Program-made: the position numbers and the translations under genes
Assembly: GCA_002712305.1 (NCBI GenBank)
Contig: PATE01000108.1
Span: forward strand, 1-27,925
Source: Gemmatimonadota bacterium
GTDB lineage: Bacteria; Latescibacterota; UBA2968; UBA8231
Length of the DNA stretch: 27,925 bases
Direction: 5' to 3'
Notes under the pieces: model-generated
Databases searched by the model: none
What the model was told of the DNA's origin: nothing
What the model saw: only the letters and a program-made list of their open reading frames with translations
Shown here: piece by piece, positions 14,979 through 22,744 of the stretch
Numbering within the stretch: the first letter of the stretch is position 1
How the letters are laid out: the number at the start of each line of letters is the position of its first letter

Positions 14979-16964
14979 TTGTCTGACACCCGCGCCACTC
15001 TGCCACCGCGATTCGTCCTGCCCCTGCTGGGGCTTTTTGTCGTTCTCGGTGTGACACTCCGCCTGCCTGGGATCGGTCGCTCTCTCGGCCACGACGAACT
15101 CTACACAATCGTCATCTTCGCATCCCGTTCGTGGCTCGACATTCTCTCCGGCTACGACCTGCCGAACAATCACATCTTTCACACGCTTTGCTTGCGCGGC
15201 GTTCAGCTCTTGCTGGGTGATGCGGAGTGGTCCCAGCGTCTGCCGGCGCTGCTGGCGGGCCTGGCGGCCATCCCTTCGCTGTACTGGTTCGCACGCCGCC
15301 TCACCGGCGCACCGACGGTAGGGCTCCTCGCCGCCCTGCTGCTTGCAGGCCATCATCTCCACATCGGCTTCTCGCAGACATCGCGAGGATACACGCTGCT
15401 CGTGCTGCTTCTATTGTTGTTTGCGGGTTTGCTATGGACAGGTATTGCGCGAGGACTGGCCCGTGGTACCGAGCGTGCCGGTACGAAGAGCCGACCCAGC
15501 AGTCGTGAGCCTGATTCAGCCCTCGCCGCGGCAACGTCTGCAAGACCTGTCGACAACGCATGGGTGTGGTTGGGGGTCGTCATCACCGGCTCTCTCGCCA
15601 CGCTGACCCTGCCAAGCGCCGCGCTGCTGATCGGGGCAGGTACGGTCGGCGCCCTCTTGCTCATCCGCCGTGGCAGTGTGGGGTCACGCCGTGTCGCCTT
15701 GATCCCTCTCGCACTAGCCATGCTTGTCATCCTCGTGCACACCGCCTTGATCTACCTGCCGCTGTGGGAGGATCTGCGCGCTCATGCCGCGCGTTTTGGT
15801 GAACCCCTGGTGTTCACCGGCTTCGCCCACTTCGTCTCCAACGTGTGGACCACCATCGGCCCACCACGCCTGGCGTGGCTCATGCACCTGTTCACCTTGT
15901 GGGGGTTGATCACACTCGAAGGTGCACGGCGCGGCTCAGGGTTGTTCCTCGGCGCTCTGATCGGTCTGCCCCTGATCCTGAATCTGGCCCTGGGTACACA
16001 GGCCGAATCACGCCTGTATGTCTTCCTCGTCCCCTTTTCTCTCGTCGCCATCGCCGCCGGTGCTGAATCCCTCCGCCTGCTTCTCCTACGCAACACAACG
16101 GGGTTGGCGCGGTGGGCATCCGCCCTTCCTATCCTCGCCGTACTGGCCAGCTTTTATCACGAGGCGGCCACTCCGATGGAGACGGGCTACCGTGATGCAG
16201 GTCGCTTCGTGACCCAGCAGACGTCTCCCGGTGATCTGGTCATTGTTCCCTACATCATGGACTTAGTCATTGGCTACTACTCCGATGGCGCCACCGTCGA
16301 ACGCCTGCGATCCATCCCCGAATCAGGAATCGATCGTGTCCTGTTCTTACATCGGCCGGGCACTCCCCGATTCAGCCTCGATGATCTGATGCTGTCGTCG
16401 AACTTCACCACCGAAGAGGCCGACCACCTCGATACCTATGCGCACCTGACACTGCCATCACAGGCGTTCGTGCAGGTCGATCGATTTGGCCCAACCGCAA
16501 TCCACACGATGCAAACGTCACCGGTCGCGATTGATCTGGGTGACCTGACGCTGGATGATGCGTGGAATCTCTACTACGTGCAGAATCCGACGACGGCGAA
16601 ATTGGCCATCACGCCCAACCAGAGATTGCGTCTGGATCCAGCGGGAGGCGCGGCGGTGCTGCACTCTCGGCGACGCGTGCGTTTTTCGGGCAATGGTTTG
16701 GCCGTGCTCGCTTTGAATCGTCGGGGAGAAGGATATGCTTCCCTGTACGAGGTCATCGATGGCGAGCCCCAGGCTGTACAGATGGTGACACCGTTGGCGG
16801 CTCCGGCGATTCACGTGGTGGACGGGGCGCGTGTGCATGCCGATGTCGCCCTCGCACCCGTGGTGTCGGGTCGTGAGTACGGTCTGTTTCTAACGGCCCA
16901 TGGTGTCGTGGAAGCCGGCAATTGGCAGTTGAGTTTTCTACCCTACAGGGAGCCCGAACCATGA
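14979..16964 (+). CDS. GT39/ArnT-like integral membrane glycosyltransferase
   Basis: About 661 residues from the TTG at 14979. The frame is open further upstream, but that part overlaps the radical SAM gene and is not credible; AGG lies 5 nt before the TTG. The N-terminal half has around ten membrane segments, with the GT-C signature GHDELYT (D39-E40) in the first external loop, as in GT39/ArnT-type enzymes that transfer sugars from polyprenyl-phosphate donors. QTSRGYTLLVLLLLL near residues 130-145 is also typical. The C-terminal 250 residues are soluble and beta-rich, and probably extracytoplasmic. The acceptor, whether protein, lipid or envelope glycan, cannot be told. It converges on the CRTAC1 gene with 31 bp between stops. 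Confidence 0.82.
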   Translation: MSDTRATLPPRFVLPLLGLFVVLGVTLRLPGIGRSLGHDELYTIVIFASRSWLDILSGYDLPNNHIFHTLCLRGVQLLLGDAEWSQRLPALLAGLAAIPSLYWFARRLTGAPTVGLLAALLLAGHHLHIGFSQTSRGYTLLVLLLLLFAGLLWTGIARGLARGTERAGTKSRPSSREPDSALAAATSARPVDNAWVWLGVVITGSLATLTLPSAALLIGAGTVGALLLIRRGSVGSRRVALIPLALAMLVILVHTALIYLPLWEDLRAHAARFGEPLVFTGFAHFVSNVWTTIGPPRLAWLMHLFTLWGLITLEGARRGSGLFLGALIGLPLILNLALGTQAESRLYVFLVPFSLVAIAAGAESLRLLLLRNTTGLARWASALPILAVLASFYHEAATPMETGYRDAGRFVTQQTSPGDLVIVPYIMDLVIGYYSDGATVERLRSIPESGIDRVLFLHRPGTPRFSLDDLMLSSNFTTEEADHLDTYAHLTLPSQAFVQVDRFGPTAIHTMQTSPVAIDLGDLTLDDAWNLYYVQNPTTAKLAITPNQRLRLDPAGGAAVLHSRRRVRFSGNGLAVLALNRRGEGYASLYEVIDGEPQAVQMVTPLAAPAIHVVDGARVHADVALAPVVSGREYGLFLTAHGVVEAGNWQLSFLPYREPEP

Positions 16965-16995
16965 GTCAGGTGTTGCGGCGGCGCTGGGTATCTGT

Positions 16996-18798
16996 CTATT
17001 GCAAGGGTTGCTGCTCGACGATACCTCGGTGCCCCACGCGGTAGAGGAAGCCGACCTGTACGTTGTCCAGATGGGTGACCCGTTCGCCAGGCCATCTCAC
17101 GGTCACCCGTTCCGCCGTCGTCCCCTCGCCGAGTCCGAAGATTAGACGCGTCTGACTATGGCTCATGTACGAGGATCCGGTGCGCACGTGTTGCCGTTGA
17201 CGCAGCGATCCGGAGCGCACCTCGACGACGGCACCCAACCCCTCGAGCGAGGGAGCTTCGCCGGCAAGTTCGATGACCAGCACGTTGGCGGTCTGACGAT
17301 CTGCGGTCACGACCTCATTGCGCAGCAGTCGCGCCCGGCCGGCATTGGTGCCCAACAGAACATCGGTGTCTCCGTCACCTTCGAGATCCGCCACTGCCAG
17401 ACCTCGCCCGACGACGGACTCACCAAAGACATCCCCTGCGCGGTCGCTGGCCTCGATGAGGTGACCCTTGCCGTCATTCCAGAACAACTGCGGTGGCTGC
17501 GCGTAAGAGATCTCCTTCTGCACGGCATTGATCTCAGGTTCGATGTGTCCATTGGCCAGAATCAGATCCTGTCGACCGTCGAGATCGAAATCGACGAATC
17601 GCAGACCAAAGGTCAGCGTCGGCAGCGTTGACTCTACCAGCTGCGTCCGCCCCGCCACATCGAGGAAAACCTGTCCACGTGCTGCGGTTTGCTGATAAAG
17701 CGACAGCGCCTCACGACTGAAGTTGCCGATGCCGATCGTCTGCGCGGCGCCGTCCTCCAATTCGTTCACATCCACACCCATCCCGGCTCGGGCCCGTCCA
17801 CTCTCGTCGTAACCGATCCCGGCGGCGAGTCCGATCTCCTCGAAGCGTCCACCCAGATTGTGCAACAGGAAGTTGGGCTGTGTGTCATTGGTCACGACCA
17901 GATCGGCCCGACCGTCTTCGTCGAAGTCGGCCACCGCCACCCCCATCGACTTCGCGTCTGGCAACAGCACACCCGCCGACTCGGTGATCTCTTCGAAGGT
18001 GCCATCTCCACGATTGCGATACAGGCGGGGCGTAGATCCCTGATATTGCGGTGGCGTCGCATACGACTTGCTCTCCCCATCGAAGGAGAAATACAGATCG
18101 TTCTCCGGTGACCACTGCACGTAGTTGGCGACGAACAGATCGAGCAGACCGTCGTTATCCACGTCGACCCACGCTGCCGCTGTCGACCACTCCGGGTGAG
18201 CCAGTCTTCTGTCATCCTGCCAGAGCGTGCCGGCTACTCCCGCTGACGTAGCCACGTCGTCGTAGTTCCACGCCGACTTCTGACGCAGCAGCAGATTCGC
18301 GCCCAGTGTGGTGACGAACAGATCCTTGTCACCATCGGCGTCGTAGTCGGCGGCCGTGATCCCCATACCCTGCACGGGAACATCGAGACCGGAACGCGGT
18401 GTCACGTCGGTGAAGTGTCCCGCCCCATCATTGGCAAAGACAGCACTAGTGGGCACCGAACCCTCACCCTCGTGACCGGGCCACCAGGTGCCATTCACGA
18501 GCACGATGTCTGCATCGCCATCGGCATCGAGATCGTCGAAGGCGACACCACTGCCCATGGTCTCTGGCATCCACTTGTCACCGAAAGCCCCGTTGGTGTG
18601 GACGAAATCGATGCCCGCCTCTGCGGCGACTTCCTCGAAGGGGATCACGGGAACCTTTGCGGGTGCAGATCCGCGGGCATAGGAAGGCCTCGCCGGCGTC
18701 GCGTAGTCCGGACTCGATGCCGGAACGGCCGACTCATCCTCTCCACAACCCCACACGAGCAAGACCAAGCTCAAGGTCAACGAGAATCGTCGACTCAC
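16996..18798 (-). CDS. CRTAC1-family protein with FG-GAP/VCBS repeats and ASPIC/UnbV domain
   Basis: A 600-residue secreted protein. The N-terminus has a signal peptide ending LLVWGC (C17), which fits a lipoprotein. The body has repeated calcium-binding propeller motifs of D.D.DGD.D type (DLDADGDADIVLVNG, DYDADGDKDLFVTT, DVDNDGLLDLFVANY, DFDEDGRADLVVTND, DFDLDGRQDLILANG, DLEGDGDTDVLLGTN), about six to seven blades. The C-terminal 90 residues form an ASPIC/UnbV domain (VEVRSG..RQR.HVRTGSSYMSHSQ, then VTVRWPGERV). The start overlaps the end of the upstream cytochrome gene by 4 bp (ATGA), which implies translational coupling and a shared task on the cell surface. The function of CRTAC1-type bacterial proteins is not established. 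Confidence 0.9.
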   Translation of the reverse strand: MSRRFSLTLSLVLLVWGCGEDESAVPASSPDYATPARPSYARGSAPAKVPVIPFEEVAAEAGIDFVHTNGAFGDKWMPETMGSGVAFDDLDADGDADIVLVNGTWWPGHEGEGSVPTSAVFANDGAGHFTDVTPRSGLDVPVQGMGITAADYDADGDKDLFVTTLGANLLLRQKSAWNYDDVATSAGVAGTLWQDDRRLAHPEWSTAAAWVDVDNDGLLDLFVANYVQWSPENDLYFSFDGESKSYATPPQYQGSTPRLYRNRGDGTFEEITESAGVLLPDAKSMGVAVADFDEDGRADLVVTNDTQPNFLLHNLGGRFEEIGLAAGIGYDESGRARAGMGVDVNELEDGAAQTIGIGNFSREALSLYQQTAARGQVFLDVAGRTQLVESTLPTLTFGLRFVDFDLDGRQDLILANGHIEPEINAVQKEISYAQPPQLFWNDGKGHLIEASDRAGDVFGESVVGRGLAVADLEGDGDTDVLLGTNAGRARLLRNEVVTADRQTANVLVIELAGEAPSLEGLGAVVEVRSGSLRQRQHVRTGSSYMSHSQTRLIFGLGEGTTAERVTVRWPGERVTHLDNVQVGFLYRVGHRGIVEQQPLQ

Positions 18799-21731
18799 GC
18801 ACCATCCTCCGAGGTCGAAGTCAGCGGAGACACGGGATGTGCGTGAATCGGTTGTGCCTCTCGATTGGCGTCGGCGTCGCGTTGGCGATACTCGCGGGTG
18901 ACACTCTGTGCGGATTCGTCGATCTGGTAGTAGGAGTAGGCTTGCTCAGCAGCATCGGCTTCGTCTTCGCGTCCGAGGGCCCGTAGAACCAGCATGCGAT
19001 GATAGTGGGCGCTGCGATCCTCTGAATCGATGCGCAGTGCCCGCGTCAAAGCGCGCAGGGCTTCCTCGTGCCTCGCATCGAGATACAGAACACGACCCAG
19101 GTTTCGCCAGGCGGCTCGGTCTTCGGGGAATTTGCGCAACACGTGCCGATAGGCTTTTTCGGCGTCGGCGTAGTTGCCCGCCTTCTGGTGGGCGACGCCC
19201 CAGAACCAGGCGGTCTGTGCGTCACCCGGTGAGATCTGTTCGCATCGTCCCAGGTGTTCCCACGCCTTGGACAGATCGCCGTCGTTCAGTGCTACGCGAG
19301 CCAGATTGCGCTCGCCATCGACACGTTCAGGCGCCAGACGCGCCACCTCGACGAAAGCTTGTGCCGCACCCCGCGTGTCACCCTGTAACAGCAGGCCAAT
19401 CCCGTAGTCATTGAAGCGCATCCATGTCGGCGCACCCGCATCGTGCAGGCTCTGCGACGTGTCCCCGGGCGCCGGCCTCGCCTGCGATGCTTGCGCCGCG
19501 AACGGCCTGGCGAGCAGTGTCACCCGGTGTGCGTCGATTTCTGTGACGGGCAGATCGGGCACGTCGTCAAAGGCAGCGAATCCCTCAGGGTTGTTCCGAT
19601 AGGCAAATTCGGTGTAGGTGCGATCGAACTTCCGCCACAGAAGCCGCGCCTCGACGGTGATGTCACCCTCCGTGGGTGGCACGTCGACTTCGAAGTGTGC
19701 CACGTCGGCCGTCCCCGGTCCGATGACGCGCACGTAGACAGGTGCCACAATGGCCTGCGCATTGCGTTTGTGGATGGGCTCCGAATGACGATCCACCAAC
19801 AGTGCTTTGTAGAAATGGGCGGCAGGGTCCACATGGCCGTCTTCACGAATCGCACCCGAAATGGCCAACAGCTCTCCGTCGGCGTCACGCACCGTCAGTT
19901 CGAGCCAACCTTCATTAGAGTCATTCGTTCCACCGGGGAAGGTGTGACCCACCCCCTGATTGCGCACAACCACGTCGAGACCGATGCGTTCCCCCGACGT
20001 CACCACGGGCGGCGTATCCAGATTGCGCAAGATCTGACCGTCAGCGCGACGCAGGGCGAAGATGTCGACACGCAACTTCTCGTCCTGCAGGAAATGCTCG
20101 ATTCGTTCGATAGTGAGGGTGTCCCCTCGCAGATAGGGCAGGGCCGTATTGACCGCCAGAAACCGGTGCGATCGCACATACCCCGCCCTGGCCGACACAT
20201 CCCCCTCGACGGCCCGCTCTGGAGGCATATGACAGTCCTGGCAGACGCGTTTGTAGGGGGGCAGATAGAAGGTGCGCGATGCGTTGAGGGCCACACCGGA
20301 GTCGTGCCAGTTATCGTATTCGTTCTGTCCACGCAGCCAGCGATAGTCGTTGATGCGTGTATCGATATTCACCTTGTGACAGGTGGCACAGAATTCGGCG
20401 CTGCGGAAGAAGGGTTTGAGCATCTGCCGCTTGTGAACGGAAGGTCGTGCCTTCAGCGACGTGTCGTGGAACAGTTGAAGCAGACCTTGATCTACGTCGG
20501 CAAAGAGATAGGGATCATCCTGCTCGTCGGCGATGTTGTAGTTGCCGTTGCCCGTGTTGTTGTGGATGTGGTCGATGGCATGGCAAGCAAGACACGTGAG
20601 CCCAGCCTGTGCTTGAGGTGTTCGGCGATCGATGGGGCCAGACATCTTGCCCGCCAGCATCAACGCCGGATCGTGGCAGCCTGAACACCACTTCGACTTG
20701 ACCATCCCCTCGCGGCCCTCAAGGACCTCCCCCTCCCCTAAATCACGTGCCAACCGTGAATAGTGATCGATGTGAGCCGTCACCTCGGCATTGCTGCCCC
20801 CGCCGGAGGCCCGCAGATCGTTGATCGTCGCTTCGTAGAAGGGGTTGTTGAACGAGGCGAATCGGTGCGCCGAATCCTTCCACTGTGCCACCGTCGCTGC
20901 GTGACAACGTTCACAGTCCTGGGAGCCGACCTTGTGTTCGATCGCAAAGCCCCGATCACGCAATTCCTGATCGAGCATCTCCTGTTCCGGAAGCCCACTG
21001 CGCGTGATGATTCGGGAGGGCAAGAACCCGCCCGTCGTCGTCGTCGTTGCAGCCGGGAAGAAGGGACTGTCGTGGGGCACGAAGTTAGCCGGTACGAATT
21101 CGGTGGAACTGCCACCGATCTGTCGTGCGCGCGAACCCGGTCCGTCCCCGATGGCGGCCGCCTTCGACAGCCCTTGCTCCGGATTTGAGAAGGCGTCGTG
21201 GGCAAACACGGCCAGCAAGGTGAGTCCAACGATGGCGACGGGGACGACGCGATAGCTCAGCAGTGAGGGTTTCCAGATCGAAACGCGGCGATGGGCCACG
21301 TACACGGGCAGCACCAGCGCCGCACACAGAACGTGCACCCACCAAGCCCAGGCGTTGTCCCTTGAATTTGCTTCGCTGAGGATGAACAGACCGGTGATAA
21401 GGAGGGTGCCACCGAAAACAACGGTGAGCAGACCGGTCGAGATCGCTCGTCGGCGATGCCGACGCCACACCTGCGGCAGATGCCATTCGACAAACGCCGC
21501 TGCCAGAATCACCAGCAGCACACCGATACCGGTATGCGACAGGATCATGGCCTGATAGAACTTCGGCAGAACCAGCTCGGTACCGCCCAGACGGATCCAG
21601 CCCACGGCCTCCGCCATGCGATGAAGCAGCAAATACGCCGTATCGGCCAGCATCAGAACACTGAGACCTACGACACACATCAAGAGGTGTCGCTGAGATG
21701 AATTCAGACGGGTTCGCTGCGGCGTAGGCAC
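18795..21731 (-). CDS. Membrane-anchored five-haem cytochrome c with C-terminal TPR domain
   Basis: A 978-residue protein. Residues 1-180 hold about four to five membrane helices with histidines in or next to them (H66, H133, H147, H178), recalling a small cytochrome-b-like anchor. Five CXXCH motifs follow: 273-277, 349-353, 380-384, 448-452 and 497-501. A beta-sandwich-like segment then leads to TPR repeats from about 750 to 940 (for example AWRNLGRVLYLDARHEEALRALTRAL). The layout fits a quinone-linked electron-transfer protein whose haem part is periplasmic and whose TPR part binds a partner, plausibly the CRTAC1 protein encoded next. The start is GTG at 21731, with no good ribosome site. 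Related multihaem-TPR proteins occur next to CRTAC1 proteins in several uncultured phyla, from general knowledge. Confidence 0.88.
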   Translation of the reverse strand: MPTPQRTRLNSSQRHLLMCVVGLSVLMLADTAYLLLHRMAEAVGWIRLGGTELVLPKFYQAMILSHTGIGVLLVILAAAFVEWHLPQVWRRHRRRAISTGLLTVVFGGTLLITGLFILSEANSRDNAWAWWVHVLCAALVLPVYVAHRRVSIWKPSLLSYRVVPVAIVGLTLLAVFAHDAFSNPEQGLSKAAAIGDGPGSRARQIGGSSTEFVPANFVPHDSPFFPAATTTTTGGFLPSRIITRSGLPEQEMLDQELRDRGFAIEHKVGSQDCERCHAATVAQWKDSAHRFASFNNPFYEATINDLRASGGGSNAEVTAHIDHYSRLARDLGEGEVLEGREGMVKSKWCSGCHDPALMLAGKMSGPIDRRTPQAQAGLTCLACHAIDHIHNNTGNGNYNIADEQDDPYLFADVDQGLLQLFHDTSLKARPSVHKRQMLKPFFRSAEFCATCHKVNIDTRINDYRWLRGQNEYDNWHDSGVALNASRTFYLPPYKRVCQDCHMPPERAVEGDVSARAGYVRSHRFLAVNTALPYLRGDTLTIERIEHFLQDEKLRVDIFALRRADGQILRNLDTPPVVTSGERIGLDVVVRNQGVGHTFPGGTNDSNEGWLELTVRDADGELLAISGAIREDGHVDPAAHFYKALLVDRHSEPIHKRNAQAIVAPVYVRVIGPGTADVAHFEVDVPPTEGDITVEARLLWRKFDRTYTEFAYRNNPEGFAAFDDVPDLPVTEIDAHRVTLLARPFAAQASQARPAPGDTSQSLHDAGAPTWMRFNDYGIGLLLQGDTRGAAQAFVEVARLAPERVDGERNLARVALNDGDLSKAWEHLGRCEQISPGDAQTAWFWGVAHQKAGNYADAEKAYRHVLRKFPEDRAAWRNLGRVLYLDARHEEALRALTRALRIDSEDRSAHYHRMLVLRALGREDEADAAEQAYSYYQIDESAQSVTREYRQRDADANREAQPIHAHPVSPLTSTSEDGA

Positions 21732-21756
21732 GAAACACGAGCAGAGGAAAAGAGGC

Positions 21757-21774
21757 GTAACTGTAAGCGTTACA
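21757..21774. promoter_or_regulatory. Inverted repeats upstream of the multihaem cytochrome gene
   Basis: Two overlapping inverted repeats, GTAAC-N7-GTTAC (21757-21773) and TGTAA-N3-TTACA (21762-21774), lie 26-43 bp before the cytochrome start and just after the ankyrin-gene stop. They could be an operator. No convincing promoter boxes were found. Confidence 0.3.
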
Positions 21775-21785
21775 AGATACTACGT

Positions 21786-22744
21786 TCAGTCCGTGTGCGC
21801 CTCTCGCCAGCTCGCGAGCTCCTCCATAATGCTGTAGACACTGTCTGCTTGGCTGTATCTCGCCCAGACCAACGGCGTGTCATTGTAGGTCTGGTCTTCA
21901 TGGGTCGGATCAGCTCCCTGGGTCATGACCCATCTCAACATCGTCCCCTGTCCGGCCCACGCGACCCTGTGGAGGGGCGTGGCCCCGGATCCCGAGGCCC
22001 ATACACGCCGGCAGGCTGACCATTAATGTCTGCACCCCGCTCGAGCAGGAAAGAGGCGGCTTCGATCTGTCCCCAGTGGGCAGCAAACTGGAGCGCCGAA
22101 TCCAATGTGCGGCGGCGCTGCTTTCGGTCAGAGGCATCGAGCCCTGGGATCGCGTCGTCTTGGAGACGTCCCCGCCGATCGAAGTGACGGGCGAGACCTT
22201 CCATATCTCCCAAGGCTGCTGCGAATCGAACGTCTTCGGGCACACCGCGACTGAGCATCTGCTGTCGACGCAGCTGCCCACCCGTGATGGCCAGATGGAT
22301 GGGGCTGTTGTCGTCGTGATTCAGCGTGTTCGGGTCGGCCCCGGCATCGAGCAGGACCTTCACGAGCTCGGGATGATTGTCGGGCGCCCTCTGCCGCGTG
22401 GGGTTCAGGCCAGCATGGTGGAGGAGGGTGGATCCGGCGAAATAGTCATCCTCGTAGAACTCGTCCAGATAACCACGAGCATAGATCAGTTCGTCTCCCT
22501 CGGTGGCGAGCAAGTCTCGCAGGCCATCTGTATCACCGGCGTCCATCAGCGCCACCGCATCGTAACAACGTGGATTTTCTGCATGGATCTGTGTCAGATC
22601 GGCGAACTTTGTCGCCCGAAAATCGGCACCGTGTTGGGTCCACTCGTTGTCGGCCGCGACAGAGGACGACAGCACCAGACCAAGCAGCAGCCAGACAAGT
22701 AACGACACCCAGGGACCGCTACAACGCGTATCTTTGCTGATCAT
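21786..22744 (-). pseudogene. Exported ankyrin-repeat protein gene with a frameshift
   Basis: Starting at ATG 22744 (AGGAA ribosome site 4 nt upstream), the product has a signal peptide ending SSSVAA and then ankyrin repeats, including HPELVKVLLDAGADPN and the following NSPIHLAI. After GADINGQPAGVYG the frame runs into a Pro/Gly/Arg-rich stretch and a TGA at 21935. In the next frame, from about 21985, the repeat simply resumes with SGATPLHRVAWAGQG, VMTQGADPTHEDQTYNDTPL and EELASW, and stops at TGA 21786-21788. A 1-2 base indel near 21985-22000 therefore splits one gene of about 318 codons. A GTG at 22768 is an alternative longer start. The protein would be periplasmic; ankyrin repeats bind other proteins and no partner is evident. 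Confidence 0.72.

Noticed and set aside
16961-17044. 27-codon frame starting ATGA at the glycosyltransferase stop
   Set aside because: Very short, unlike any protein, and overlaps the end of the CRTAC1 gene on the other strand.
19443-20684. Long plus-strand frame (413 codons) opposite the multihaem cytochrome
   Set aside because: The opposite strand encodes five haem motifs and other conserved sequence; the frame has no recognisable domain.
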